Origin: Streptomyces sp. NBC_01235
GTDB taxonomy: Bacteria > Actinomycetota > Actinomycetes > Streptomycetales > Streptomycetaceae
Assembly (NCBI RefSeq): GCF_035989285.1
Contig: NZ_CP108513.1
Coordinates: forward strand, 1,736,001-1,800,000
DNA: 64,000 nt
Direction: 5' to 3'
Position numbers and translations under genes: made by a program
The notes under the pieces: generated by a model
Databases searched by the model: none
Told to the model about the DNA's origin: nothing
The model's input: the letters and a program-made list of their open reading frames with translations, nothing else
Shown: piece after piece, positions 1 through 9,372 of the stretch
Layout: each line of letters begins with the position of its first letter
Numbering within the stretch: position 1 is the first letter of the stretch

Positions 1-986
1 CCGGCCCCTCGGACGTCCCGAAGGCCCGCCAGGTCTGCGACCCCGAGCAGCCGGTCTCGATCATCTCGCTGGGCCCCGAGCACCACCGATTCAGCTTCAT
101 GCTCGACTCGGAGGACGCCTTCCCCGTCGAGCGGGAGCCCGACCGGGTGTGGGCGCGGGTCGCCGGCCATCTCGACCGCGGGCAGGCCGAGCTCATCCGC
201 GTCGCCACGTACACGTTCCGCTCACTCGTCGCGGAGCGCTGGCGCAGCGGCCGGATCCTGCTCGCCGGGGACGCGGCCCACCAGATGCCGCCGTTCCTGG
301 GGCAGGGCATGTGCTCGGGCATCCGAGACGCGCAGAACTTCGCGTTCAAACTGGACGCGGTGCTGCGGGGCGCCGATGACGCGCTCCTCGACACGTACCA
401 GAGCGAACGCGAGCCGCATGTGCGGGCCATCATCGCCAAGGGCATCGAACTCGGCCGCGTCCAGACGATGCGGGACCCGGAGGCCGCCGCCGAGCGCGAC
501 GCCCGGCTGATCGCGCAACGCGAGGCTGACGGGCGCCCCGAGAAGATGCGCTTCCCGGGCCTCGGCCCGGGCCTGCGTGACGAGTCCCCGCGGGCAGGAC
601 ACCTGATGCCGCACGGCCGGGTGGAGTCGCACGGCACGCAGGGGCTCTTCGACGAGGTCCTCGGCCGCGGCTTCGTCCTCCTCGTCGACGGCCGTACGGG
701 CGCCTCGCTCGCCCCCGCGACCGCGGAGCTCGCCGCCAGGCTCGGCGTGGCCGTCCACCACCTCACCGACCGCCGCCTCACCACGGAGGGGCTCACCGAT
801 GTCGGCGGCGTCTACGGGCGCTGGTTCGACGAGACCGGCAGCGCCGCCGTTCTGTGGCGGCCCGACTTCTACATCCTCGGCACCACGGGAGTCCTCTCGG
901 ACGTCCCGGCACTTCTCACCACACTTGCCACAGCAGTCGAGCCGGTGCAGGCTCCTGCCACAGTCGGAGAAGGGATCCGGCCATGA
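1..986 (+). CDS. FAD-dependent aromatic hydroxylase (MhpA/resorcinol hydroxylase type), C-terminal part
   Basis: The frame enters from the left edge (first full codon at base 3), so only about 327 C-terminal residues are present. GRILLAGDAAHQ followed by PPFLGQG is the second FAD-binding (GD) motif of class A flavoprotein aromatic hydroxylases; the last ~120 residues look like the thioredoxin-like C-terminal domain of the MhpA/phenol hydroxylase group. By family, such enzymes use NAD(P)H and O2 to hydroxylate a phenolic ring in the cytosol. The genes that follow process hydroxyquinol, so a resorcinol-type substrate made into hydroxyquinol is the natural inference, but the sequence alone does not fix it. 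The stop overlaps the next start (ATGA), indicating translational coupling in one operon. Confidence 0.85.
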   Translation, partial: GPSDVPKARQVCDPEQPVSIISLGPEHHRFSFMLDSEDAFPVEREPDRVWARVAGHLDRGQAELIRVATYTFRSLVAERWRSGRILLAGDAAHQMPPFLGQGMCSGIRDAQNFAFKLDAVLRGADDALLDTYQSEREPHVRAIIAKGIELGRVQTMRDPEAAAERDARLIAQREADGRPEKMRFPGLGPGLRDESPRAGHLMPHGRVESHGTQGLFDEVLGRGFVLLVDGRTGASLAPATAELAARLGVAVHHLTDRRLTTEGLTDVGGVYGRWFDETGSAAVLWRPDFYILGTTGVLSDVPALLTTLATAVEPVQAPATVGEGIRP

Positions 987-2311
987 CCACTCAGTCCAGC
1001 CAGTCCAGCAAGTCCGCCCAGTCCACTCGGTCCGCGATACGCCCGCAGGTCCGCGGAATCTCCGCGAGCACGTTCATGCTGCTCGCCGCCTGGGTCGTCG
1101 CGTCCCTCGAGGGCTACGACCTCGCCGTGTACGGAGTCTCCGTCCCCGCGATCCTGGGCGACCCCTCGCTCGGCATCGACAAGGCCGAGGCCGGCACCAT
1201 CGGCTCGCTCGTCGGCATCGGGATGCTGATCGGCGCGGCCCTCGCCGGAGCACTCGTCCACCGCACCGGCCCGCGCCGGCTCCTGCTCACCGGGACCGCC
1301 GTGTTCTCGGTCGGGATGGCGGTCTGCGCTGCTGCGGGCGGCGTCCCGTCCTTCGGCGCCGGACGCCTGGTCGTCGGCCTCGGCCTCGGCGTCGTACTGC
1401 CGACGATCAACGCCTTCGTCGCCGACCTCAGCGAGCCGGGCCGCCGCAGCCGCAACGTCGCCCTGATCATGAGCGGCTACGCGGCCGGTGCCCTGCTCTC
1501 CCCGCTGCTCGGCACCGCCCTGCTGCCCGACGTCTCGTACCGCTGGATGTACGTGATCGGCGTGCTCCCCGTGTTCCTGGCCGTACCGCTCGTGCTGCGG
1601 CTCCCGGAGAGCCCGTTCCACCTCAGCCGTACGGGCCGCACGGCCGAGGCCCGGATGGTGGAGGAGCAGCTCGGCCTCGCTCCGTCGGACGCCTCGCCGG
1701 CCTCGGACCCGGGCCGCTGGCTCGGCCTCGGCTCGCTGCTGACGGGCGGGCTCGCGGTCTCGACGGTGCTCTTCTGGGCCATGTCCTTCTGCGGACTGCT
1801 CCTCGTCTTCGGCATCAGCACCTGGCTGCCCAGCATCATGCAGGCCGCGGGCTTCTCCCTCGGCTCGGCGCTGCTGCAGACGGCGGCGATGTGGCTGGGC
1901 GTCGGCGTCGGCGCCATAGTCGGCGGCCGGGTCGCGGACGCGCTCGGTGCCAAGCGTGTGGTGGTCGTCGCGTTCCTGGTCGGCACGCTGAGCCTGGTCG
2001 CGATGAGCACCCGCCCGCCGACGCCCGTCATGTTCGTGCTCATGTTCGTCAGCGGGTTCGGGTTCATCGGTTCGCAGATCCTCGGCAACGCGTTCATCGT
2101 GACGAGGTATCCGGACGCCGTGCGGGCCAACGGCCTTGCGTGGGCCCTGTCGGTGGGACGTTTCGGCGCGATCGTGGGTCCGTCGCTGGGCGCGTTCGTC
2201 CTCACCTCGGGTGCGGGCGTCGAGTGGGCCTTCTACGCCTTCGCCGTACCGGCGCTCGCCGGGGCGTTCGCGGCGGGCGCGGTGCCCCGGGTGCGAGCGG
2301 TGGCGGCGTGA
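983..2311 (+). CDS. MFS transporter, aromatic acid:H+ symporter (AAHS) type
   Basis: 442-residue protein with about twelve hydrophobic segments. The first membrane segment carries GYDLAVYGVSVPAIL, which matches the D-containing signature of AAHS transporters such as PcaK; a GALVHRTGPRR-like stretch after TM2 matches the MFS loop 2-3 motif. The ATG lies in an ATGA overlap with the hydroxylase, so the longer upstream reading is not needed. The role is probably uptake of the aromatic substrate of this operon across the cytoplasmic membrane. The transporter family is seen in the sequence; the substrate is inferred from the neighbours. Confidence 0.88.
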   Translation: MTTQSSQSSKSAQSTRSAIRPQVRGISASTFMLLAAWVVASLEGYDLAVYGVSVPAILGDPSLGIDKAEAGTIGSLVGIGMLIGAALAGALVHRTGPRRLLLTGTAVFSVGMAVCAAAGGVPSFGAGRLVVGLGLGVVLPTINAFVADLSEPGRRSRNVALIMSGYAAGALLSPLLGTALLPDVSYRWMYVIGVLPVFLAVPLVLRLPESPFHLSRTGRTAEARMVEEQLGLAPSDASPASDPGRWLGLGSLLTGGLAVSTVLFWAMSFCGLLLVFGISTWLPSIMQAAGFSLGSALLQTAAMWLGVGVGAIVGGRVADALGAKRVVVVAFLVGTLSLVAMSTRPPTPVMFVLMFVSGFGFIGSQILGNAFIVTRYPDAVRANGLAWALSVGRFGAIVGPSLGAFVLTSGAGVEWAFYAFAVPALAGAFAAGAVPRVRAVAA

Positions 2312-3405
2312 CGCGGGTCGTCTACGAGTCCTGGGGCCAGAAGGTCGTCTTCGGCTCCGGGACCGCCCGGGAGGACGTGGCGGCCGAGGTCGCCGGGCTG
2401 GGCGCGAGCCGGGTCCTGGTGATCGCGGCCGACGGGGAGCGGTCCCTGGCCGAGGACATCTGCAAGGACGTCCCCGTCGTGGCGGTCTTCGGTTCCGTCC
2501 GTCCGCACGTGCCGGCCGAGGTGGCCGAGGCCGTGCGGGCGGCCGCCCGCGAGCACGACGCCGACCTGCTGCTGAGCGTCGGCGGCGGATCGACGACGGG
2601 CACCGCCAAGGCGGCGGCGCTCACCACCGGGCTGCCGGTCCTCGCCGTCCCCACGACATACGCCGGCTCCGAGGCGACCCCCGTCTGGGGCCTCACCGAG
2701 GACGGCCACAAGCGCACCGGCGTCGACCCGAAGGTGCTCCCCCGGGTCGTCGTCTACGACGCGACGCTGATGCTGTCGCTGCCGACCCGCCTGTCGGTGA
2801 CGTCGGGGCTCAACGCGCTCGCCCACTGCGCCGACGCGTGGTGGGCGCCGCGGCACAACCCGATCAGCTCCGCGCTGGCCGTCGAGGGCGTGCGCTCGCT
2901 GGCGTCCGCACTGCCGCGCATCGTCGCCGACGGCCAGGACGTCGCGGCCCGCCGCGAGATCCTCTTCGGCACGTATCTGGGGGCGGTCGCCTTCGCGGGG
3001 GCCGGTTCCGGACTGCACCACAAGGTGTGCCACGTCCTCGGCGGCGCGTACGACCTCGAACACGCCGCCCTGCACTCGGTGGTCCTGCCGCACGTGGTCG
3101 GCCTCAATCTGCCGGCGGCGCCTGAAGCGGCCCGCAACCTCGGAGCGGCGCTGGACGAACCGACCGACCCCTTCGGGGCGTTGCTCGCTCTCTACGCGAG
3201 GCTCGAACCCCCTTGCTCGCTGCGTGAGTTGGGGCTAGCAGAGGAGCAACTCGACCGGGCCGCGGACCTGGTCATGGCACAGGTGCCGGACTCCAACCCA
3301 CGCCGGGTGACCCGCGACGAGATCCGCGAGCTGCTGGGGCGCGCGTGGCGCGGGGACACTCCGGTGCCGGTCCCCCTTCATACGGAAGAGCCCACCGATG
3401 ACTGA
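2308..3405 (+). CDS. Maleylacetate reductase
   Basis: 365 residues, an iron-type alcohol dehydrogenase family protein. It begins at a GTG whose TGA overlap with the transporter (GTGA) fixes the start. The glycine-rich nucleotide motif GGGSTTGTAKAAAL and the downstream metal region HHKVCHVLGG...HAALHSVVLPHV are those of maleylacetate reductases. The family reduces maleylacetate to 3-oxoadipate with NAD(P)H, the step after ring cleavage of hydroxyquinol. This matches the dioxygenase encoded immediately downstream, whose start overlaps this stop by 8 bases. Confidence 0.92.
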   Translation: MTRVVYESWGQKVVFGSGTAREDVAAEVAGLGASRVLVIAADGERSLAEDICKDVPVVAVFGSVRPHVPAEVAEAVRAAAREHDADLLLSVGGGSTTGTAKAAALTTGLPVLAVPTTYAGSEATPVWGLTEDGHKRTGVDPKVLPRVVVYDATLMLSLPTRLSVTSGLNALAHCADAWWAPRHNPISSALAVEGVRSLASALPRIVADGQDVAARREILFGTYLGAVAFAGAGSGLHHKVCHVLGGAYDLEHAALHSVVLPHVVGLNLPAAPEAARNLGAALDEPTDPFGALLALYARLEPPCSLRELGLAEEQLDRAADLVMAQVPDSNPRRVTRDEIRELLGRAWRGDTPVPVPLHTEEPTDD

Positions 3406-4264
3406 ACAGGAGCTGACCGACAAGGTCGTCGCGAGCTTCGGTGCCGCGAAGGACGAACGGTTCCGCGAGGTCATGCAGGCGCTCGTGCGGCACGCCCACG
3501 CGTTCGTGCGGGAGACCAGGCTCACCGACGACGAGTGGGGCGCCGCGATCGAGTTCCTCACCGCCGCCGGTCACATCACGACCGACACCCGCCAGGAGTT
3601 CGTCCTCCTCTCGGACGTCCTCGGCATCTCCATGCTCACCGTGGCGGTGAGCGAACCGAGCCTCGGCGATCCGGGTCTCGCCGACTCGACGGAGTCCACG
3701 GTCCTCGGCCCGTTCTTCGTCCAGGACGCGCCCGGGATCGAGCTCGGCGGGGACATCGCGGGCGGCGCGAGCGGTGAGCCGTCGTGGGTCAGCGGCCGGG
3801 TCACGGACACCGACGGCAACCCGGTCCCCGGGGCCCGCCTCGAGGTGTGGGAGGCCGACGACGACGGCATGTACGACGTCCAGTACGACGACGGCGAACT
3901 CGCGGGGCGTGCGCACCTGTTCACCGACGCCGAGGGCCGCTACCGGTTCTGGGGGCTCACCCCCACGCCGTACCCGATCCCGGACGACGGCCCCGTCGGC
4001 CGGCTCCTCGACCTCGCCGGCCGCTCTCCGATGCGTGCACCACACCTGCACTTCATGGTGACGGCACCCGGCTTCCGGCGTCTCATCACCCACATCTTCG
4101 TCGCGGGCGACGCCATCCTGGACAGCGACTCCGTCTTCGGTGTGAAGGAGTCACTCGTCCGCCCGTTCCACCGTCACGAGGCCGGAACACCGACGCCGGA
4201 CGGTCGACAGCCGGCGGGCCCGTGGACCTCGACGGCCTTCGACATCGTCCTCAGGAAGGAGTGA
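3398..4264 (+). CDS. Hydroxyquinol 1,2-dioxygenase (intradiol ring-cleavage)
   Basis: 288 residues with the N-terminal helical dimerisation domain (about 1-100) and C-terminal beta-sandwich of intradiol dioxygenases. The four expected Fe(III) ligands are visible: Tyr159 (GMYDVQY), Tyr192 (PTPYPIP), His216 and His218 (PHLHF). Their spacing of 33, 24 and 2 residues matches the hydroxyquinol 1,2-dioxygenase family. The enzyme opens 1,2,4-trihydroxybenzene to maleylacetate, which the upstream reductase consumes. It is the last gene of the tightly overlapping catabolic operon; no obvious regulator remains downstream. Confidence 0.93.
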   Translation: MTEQELTDKVVASFGAAKDERFREVMQALVRHAHAFVRETRLTDDEWGAAIEFLTAAGHITTDTRQEFVLLSDVLGISMLTVAVSEPSLGDPGLADSTESTVLGPFFVQDAPGIELGGDIAGGASGEPSWVSGRVTDTDGNPVPGARLEVWEADDDGMYDVQYDDGELAGRAHLFTDAEGRYRFWGLTPTPYPIPDDGPVGRLLDLAGRSPMRAPHLHFMVTAPGFRRLITHIFVAGDAILDSDSVFGVKESLVRPFHRHEAGTPTPDGRQPAGPWTSTAFDIVLRKE

Positions 4265-4793
4265 GCAGATCCCTCTCGTGTCGATCGGGGCAGGAGGCGG
4301 TCGAAGATCCACTGGATCACTGAGCGCACCGCTCCACCCCTGCCCCTGGGGATCTCGGGAGCGAATCCGCACGACAGCCGGGCGCCGCAGCCGCTGGTGT
4401 GCGGCGTCCCGCCGACCCGCTCACGCCGCGGCCTGCGCCGCAGGCGTTCGGCCGAGCTCCACGGGGACAGGACACCCCATGCGTCGACGGGGTCAGGCGG
4501 CGATGCCGAACAAAAGTCGACTGCTGCGAAGGCGACGGCTTCGTTGAACTCCTGGCGTTGCGTCAAGCAGTGATGAAGTTGGCCAAGCAGCCGTTCGAAC
4601 AGCCACGTCCTCGCGGCGAGAACCTGCGGCTGCGCGTCGGCGAGCTCGGCGAGTTCGGCGACGAATCGGCTTGCCCGGGCAGATCTATTGACTTCCCCTC
4701 GCGTCCGTCACTACCGTCTCGCAGAATTTCGAACGACGTTCGATATTTCGAATAGAGAATATCCCGCATGAGTGCCCAACGGAGGACACCTCT
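4265..4793. other. Gene-poor spacer between the catabolic operon and the glycoside hydrolase
   Basis: No convincing intact gene. On the minus strand around 4500-4690 there is a protein-like stretch (FVAELAELADAQPQV, then TWLFERLLGQLHH) with no in-frame start codon and a stop just upstream. It reads like the internal fragment of a lost gene, but I cannot name a family. The right end carries the palindrome and promoter region of the following gene. Confidence 0.4.
4729..4743. promoter_or_regulatory. Candidate operator palindrome upstream of the glycoside hydrolase
   Basis: TCGAACG-A-CGTTCGA is a perfect inverted repeat with 7-base arms. A related half-site, TTTCGAAT, follows at 4746-4753, so TTTCGAA occurs twice in 25 bases. 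It lies about 50 bases before the start codon, the usual place for a sugar-responsive repressor site. The regulator is not identifiable from this window. Confidence 0.5.
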
Positions 4794-7700
4794 ATGCGCT
4801 ACCGACCCAGACCCGGCACCCGCCTGGTGGCCGCCCTGTGCGGCTCGACGCTGTCCATGGCCCTGTTGACCGGGGGGCCGGGGGCGACCCCCGCCCAGGC
4901 GGCCGACGACCCCAACGCGGTCGCGCTCGACAAGGACGCCATCCTCGCCGCCAACCAGCTCGACGAGCGGCAGTGGTACAAGGACAACATTCCTTTCCTC
5001 GACACCCCCGACAACGACATCGACGATGTCTACTACTACCGGTGGAGCACCTACAAGCGCGCGCTCCGCTACACCGCGCCGGGCACGGGTTACGTGTCGA
5101 CCGAGTACGACGTGCCGATCGGCTATGCCGGGAACCCGTACACCGCGCTCCCGGACGCGGCCGGCTACCACCTGCTGGACGGGCGGTGGCTGCGCAACCG
5201 GGACTACGCCGGTGACTACCTGGACTTCTGGCTGCGCGGGGCGGGCAACTCGGGCGCCCGCAACTTCAGTGAGTGGATCACGAGCGCCGCGTACCAGCGT
5301 TATCTCGTCACCGGGGACGCCGCCCAGATCAAGTCCGCGCTCCCCCACCTCATCGCCCTGTACAAGCGGTGGGACTCCAACCTCGACACCGACGTCACGG
5401 TGAACGGCACGCAGTCCACGAGCGACCTGTACCACCAGACCCCGCTGTCCGACGCCACGGAGTACACCGAGACGTCGATGCACAGCAGCAACTGGTTCAG
5501 CGGCGGCCGCGGTTACCGGCCCACGATCAACGCGTACATGTTCAGCGCCGCCCAGGCGATCAGCAAGATCGCCACGATGAACGGCGACACGGCGACCGCG
5601 AACGAGTACGACGCCAAGGCCGCGCAGCTCAAGACCGCCGTGCAGAACTCGCTGTGGGACCCGCAGCGCAACTTCTTCATGCAGGTCTACAACACGGACA
5701 GCACCAACGGCACCCTGAAGCAGACCAGGACGACCTGGCGGGAGCTGATGGGTTACGCCCCCTGGGCGTTCAACCTGCCCGACGCCCAGTACTCGTCGGC
5801 GTGGAAGTACCTGACGGACTCCAAGCGGTTCAAGGCGCCCTTCGGGCCCACGACACTGGAGCGGGTGCACGACTTCGAGGCGGAGCAGGCCACCCGCAAC
5901 CACGCGAACCTCTTCAGCTCCTCGACCGCCTCCAACGGGCAGTACATCGGCCAGATCGACTTCGACGACAGCTACGTCGACTTCACCGTGGACGCGCCCG
6001 GCGCCGGGACGTATCCCGTGACCGTGTACTACGCCAACGGCACCAGCGGCACGTCGACCCACAAGCTCATCGTGAACGACGACACCGCCAACCCGATCAC
6101 GGTCAGCTACGCCCCCACCGGGGCCTGGCAGAGGTTCTCGGAGTCGCAGGCCGTCACCGTGCAGGTCCCCATGAAGGCCGGCGCCAACACGCTGAAGTTC
6201 GCCAAGGGCACCAGCTACGCCGAACTCGACCGGATCACGGCGAACCCGTACTTCGACTACCAGGCGATCCCCGCCACGCAGCAGCGTGACGACGCCAACT
6301 GCTGCCACTGGAACGGCCCGAGCTGGCCGTACCAGACGAGCCAGGTCCTGACCGGCATGGCGAACCTGCTCCAGGACTACCCGTCGCAGAGCTACGTCAC
6401 CAAGCAGGACTACCAGACGATGCTGGCGCAGTTCGCCGACCTCCAGCACAAGGACGGCAAGCCCTACATCGCCGAAGCCGCCGACGGTGACACCGGCGAG
6501 TGGATCTACGACGGCTTCAACTTCAGCGAGAACTACAACCACTCCAGTTTCAACGACCTGGTGCTCACCGGTCTGCTGGGCATCAAGCCGCAGGCGAACA
6601 ACACGCTGGTGTTGAAGCCGCTGGTCCCGTCCGGCTGGGACTGGTTCGCGGTGGAGTCCCTGCCCTACCACGGGCACACCTACTCGATCCGCTGGGACCG
6701 TGACGGCACGCACTACGGCAAGGGCAGCGGCCTGCAGATCTTCCAGGACGGTCAGCGCATCCAGCAGTCGTCGACGCTCGGGGACACCACGGTGAACGTG
6801 GCCGCCCCCGTCACCCCGGCGCCGGCCACTCGGCTGATGAACGTGGCGGCCAACCCGCTGACCGCCGAGCAGGACTGGCTGGGCCGCACCATCACGCAGC
6901 CCTATCCGAAGGCCTTCGCCTCCTACACCAACACCGTCTCCAACGGCCCGCACTGCCACAGCGGCCAGACCTGCAAGCCCACCACGTTCGACGCCCCGCT
7001 GCGGGCCACCGACGGCTGGATCCGCTACGACAAGATCCCCGACGACCGGTGGACCAACTCCGGCTCGCCGAACGCCACCGACCACCTCGGCGTCGACTTC
7101 GGCGCGCCGCGGAAGATCGACGAGGTGAAGTTCTACACCTACGACGACGGCGCGAACATCCGCGTCCCTGCGAGCTACACCGTCCAGTACCTCAGCAACG
7201 GCTCGTGGGTGAACGTCCCGAACCAGACCAGGAGCCCGGCCACCCCGGCCGCGAACAACGCCAACGAGGTGACCTTCCCGACGATCACGACCTCGCAGTT
7301 CCGGGTCGTCTTCACACCGCAGGCCGGCAAGTTCGTCGGCGTCACCGAGCTGGAGTCCTGGTACCCGGAGACACCGGCCGTGAAGATCATCAACAAGAAC
7401 AGCAACCTGGAGCTCGGCATCTCCGGTTCCTCGATCGCCCCGGGAGGCGCCGCCCAGCAGCAGACGGCCGACACCACGGCCAACCACTGGTGGAAGATCG
7501 TTCCCGCCGAGAACGGCTACTACAAGATCTTCAACACCAACAGCGGCCAGGTGCTCGGCATCAAGGACGCGTCCAAGACGGCCGGCGCCACCGCACTGCA
7601 GTGGGGCGACACGCTCACCGTCGACCACCTCTGGTCGATAGTCGACGCGGGCGGCGGCTACTGCAAGATCATCAACAAGAACAGCGGCATGGCCCTGGGC

Positions 7701-7817
7701 ATCCAGGACATGTCCAACGCATCCGGCGCCCAGGCCCTGCAGTGGGACGACAACGGCACCGCCGACCATCTGTGGCGCATCGTCACGGGCGACGGATCCA
7801 CACCGTTCAACTCCTGA
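4794..7817 (+). CDS. Secreted multidomain glycoside hydrolase (MGH1-like alpha/alpha barrel, CBM, F5/8C, ricin)
   Basis: 1007 residues with a signal peptide ending near ATPAQA. The catalytic part resembles the MGH1-like/GH63-type (alpha/alpha)6 barrel family and is split: about residues 50-345 and 485-660. Between them (about 354-480) sits a CBM6/35-like beta-sandwich starting HDFEAEQATRNHANLF. An F5/8 type C (discoidin) domain covers about 678-858 and a ricin-type lectin domain about 862-1005, with repeated VKIINKNS / CKIINKNS and the W-containing end of each lobe. This layout suits an extracellular enzyme acting on plant polysaccharide side chains, with three carbohydrate-binding modules. 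Substrate is unknown. RBS GGAGGA precedes the ATG, and a very long terminator follows, so it is a single-gene unit. Confidence 0.85.
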   Translation: MRYRPRPGTRLVAALCGSTLSMALLTGGPGATPAQAADDPNAVALDKDAILAANQLDERQWYKDNIPFLDTPDNDIDDVYYYRWSTYKRALRYTAPGTGYVSTEYDVPIGYAGNPYTALPDAAGYHLLDGRWLRNRDYAGDYLDFWLRGAGNSGARNFSEWITSAAYQRYLVTGDAAQIKSALPHLIALYKRWDSNLDTDVTVNGTQSTSDLYHQTPLSDATEYTETSMHSSNWFSGGRGYRPTINAYMFSAAQAISKIATMNGDTATANEYDAKAAQLKTAVQNSLWDPQRNFFMQVYNTDSTNGTLKQTRTTWRELMGYAPWAFNLPDAQYSSAWKYLTDSKRFKAPFGPTTLERVHDFEAEQATRNHANLFSSSTASNGQYIGQIDFDDSYVDFTVDAPGAGTYPVTVYYANGTSGTSTHKLIVNDDTANPITVSYAPTGAWQRFSESQAVTVQVPMKAGANTLKFAKGTSYAELDRITANPYFDYQAIPATQQRDDANCCHWNGPSWPYQTSQVLTGMANLLQDYPSQSYVTKQDYQTMLAQFADLQHKDGKPYIAEAADGDTGEWIYDGFNFSENYNHSSFNDLVLTGLLGIKPQANNTLVLKPLVPSGWDWFAVESLPYHGHTYSIRWDRDGTHYGKGSGLQIFQDGQRIQQSSTLGDTTVNVAAPVTPAPATRLMNVAANPLTAEQDWLGRTITQPYPKAFASYTNTVSNGPHCHSGQTCKPTTFDAPLRATDGWIRYDKIPDDRWTNSGSPNATDHLGVDFGAPRKIDEVKFYTYDDGANIRVPASYTVQYLSNGSWVNVPNQTRSPATPAANNANEVTFPTITTSQFRVVFTPQAGKFVGVTELESWYPETPAVKIINKNSNLELGISGSSIAPGGAAQQQTADTTANHWWKIVPAENGYYKIFNTNSGQVLGIKDASKTAGATALQWGDTLTVDHLWSIVDAGGGYCKIINKNSGMALGIQDMSNASGAQALQWDDNGTADHLWRIVTGDGSTPFNS

Positions 7818-7830
7818 CCGACCGTCCGCC

Positions 7831-7887
7831 GCGCCACGGCCGCCGGCCGGGGTCCGGAACTCCGGATCCCGGCCGGCGCTGTGGCGC
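7831..7887 (+). terminator. Extended rho-independent-type hairpin after the glycoside hydrolase
   Basis: A 17-bp inner stem (7842-7858 with 7861-7877, one G:U position) is continued outward by GCGCCAC / GTGGCGC (7831-7837 with 7881-7887). No T-tract follows, as is common in streptomycete terminators. Confidence 0.8.
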
Positions 7888-8073
7888 CGCGGGGTATACC
7901 CCGCGGTGCCCGCACATTGACTCGTGCGCCACGGGGTACGCCTTCACGGTGTTCGCGACGTCGCCTGGCCTCCTGACGGTGGCGGGCAGTATTACGGTCT
8001 CCGACCTCGAGTTGCGATCGGCAGGGGCGGCTTCCACCGCTGCCGAAGTGTCCAGATCCGGCGCCGCGCCGCG

Positions 8074-8176
8074 AACCTGGTGGCCTTGGACGCCCGCAAG
8101 CAGCCGATGGACACCCTCGCCGACAAACCCGGCCACTGCCTGTGGACCGGCATCGCCGACGACGACCACGCCGACC
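8074..8176 (+). pseudogene. Possible fragment of an amylo-alpha-1,6-glucosidase-like protein
   Basis: The frame reads VALDARKQPMDTLADKPGH followed by CLWTGIADDDHAD. This resembles the conserved ALD-x-KR-x-VD...GHLLWTGI segment of glycogen-debranching/amylo-1,6-glucosidase family proteins. The sequence on either side does not continue the family, so at most a short relic is present. A perfect 16-base direct duplication (8175-8190 and 8191-8206) sits at the point where similarity stops. The rest of 7888-8639 holds nothing I can support. Identification rests on memory of the family motif. Confidence 0.35.
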
Positions 8177-8206
8177 CACCACCGGGTCGGCCCACCACCG
8201 GGTCGG
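8175..8206. repeat. Two perfect tandem copies of a 16-base unit
   Basis: CCCACCACCGGGTCGG occurs twice back to back. It lies in the degenerate spacer, at the end of the glucosidase-like relic. Confidence 0.8.
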
Positions 8207-8639
8207 CCCCTCGGCAACCGCATCACCCACTGGGCACCCTCAACAAGCCGGTGTGCTGCGCCTGGCTCGGTCACCTGCACGGCGATCACGCCCCCGTCAC
8301 CGTCCACGTAGCCTTGCCGATCTACACTCATCCCTGACGTTTTTACTGGTCAGAAGGCGTAGGCAGTGTCGGCCCTCGTTCGCCTTTGTCGGTCTGTTCC
8401 TGTCCTTGCGTCCCGAACGCGTCCCGAATCCGCCGTTGGACAACTACAGTCCGGCCGTGCATGGCGGTCGCCCCAGCTCGGAGAGGGATCTCGAACCCGC
8501 CCGCAGCGGATTCTCATTCCCACGCACGGAGGCTCCGCAGGCTCCACCTCGCCTGAGGAGAGCCTCGGCGTTCTGAGCAGACCATGACGCCCTTCCGAAG
8601 CGTGGTTGACCTTTTGGCAGGCGCACCTCGGTCGGCGGT

Positions 8640-9281
8640 TCAATGGGCGCGCCGCAGCGCGGCCCAGCTGCCCCAGCCGGCATGGGCTTCGACGGCCTGC
8701 CAGCGTCCGGGCAGAGCGGCTGCGACGTCTGCCGCGGGCAGGTGCAGCGGCCCGTCTTCACCGAGCTGGTTGATCCACAGCAGCACACCGTCAGGCGCCA
8801 GGACGCGAGCGATCTCGGCGGGGAACAGGAGCATGTCGATGGCGGCGACGACCGCGATCCGGGCGTCGGCCACCGGCAGGGCGCCGACGTCGGCACGCAC
8901 CCGCAAGGGCGAGCGCCCGGCGGCTTGACGCAACATCTGCTCCGACAGGTCGACGCTGATCACCTGCGGGAAGAGGCTGGCGAGCAGCGGAGTGAACAGG
9001 CCCGTTCCCGAGCCGGCTTCCAGGCAGGGGCCTTGAGGGAACGAGCCGCCGCGGTCCAGTGCGTCGCGCAGGGGATCGTCTCGTCCGGTGGCGCGGGTGG
9101 TGTCCCACTCCGCTGCCAACTGGTCGAACAGGTCGGCGACGAAGTGGGCGGTCTCGGTGTCCCACGGGCGGCGGCCGGCAGCAAGGTCGCGGGCGAAAGC
9201 GCGGAAGACCTCGGCAGTCTCCGTCGGCGGGATCGGTTTGCCGTCTGGGCTGGGCCACTTGCGGGGCAGGATGGCGTTCAC
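8640..9281 (-). CDS. Class I SAM-dependent methyltransferase
   Basis: 213 residues from a GTG start (VNAILPRKWPSPDG). Motif I is LEAGSGTGLFTPLL, followed by the acidic post-I strand VISVDLSEQML and a motif like RADVGALPVAD, as in Rossmann-fold SAM methyltransferases. Much longer readings upstream in the same frame have no protein-like character, so the GTG start is preferred. Substrate cannot be deduced; the family includes small-molecule methylases. It stands at the minus-strand end of the redox gene patch but is not tightly linked to it. Confidence 0.75.
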   Translation of the reverse strand: MNAILPRKWPSPDGKPIPPTETAEVFRAFARDLAAGRRPWDTETAHFVADLFDQLAAEWDTTRATGRDDPLRDALDRGGSFPQGPCLEAGSGTGLFTPLLASLFPQVISVDLSEQMLRQAAGRSPLRVRADVGALPVADARIAVVAAIDMLLFPAEIARVLAPDGVLLWINQLGEDGPLHLPAADVAAALPGRWQAVEAHAGWGSWAALRRAH

Positions 9282-9372
9282 AGCCGTGATTCCAGCAGAA
9301 GGCGGCGCCGAGCGGATCGGCCCTGAGGTCGACGGGCCAGGTCCACCCCTGGGTGGAGGCCGATGGCCCCCT

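Noticed and set aside
4563..7769. Very long minus-strand open frame (over 1000 codons) opposite the glycoside hydrolase
   Set aside because: It is Val/Gly/Arg-rich without domains and lies antisense to a gene with clear domain structure; it is the expected GC3 shadow frame.
8440..8540. tRNA-like minus-strand segment with GGGTTCGAGATCCC
   Set aside because: The T-arm-like piece is not accompanied by a complete acceptor stem or anticodon arm; it cannot be called a tRNA, and an att site could not be supported without its partner.
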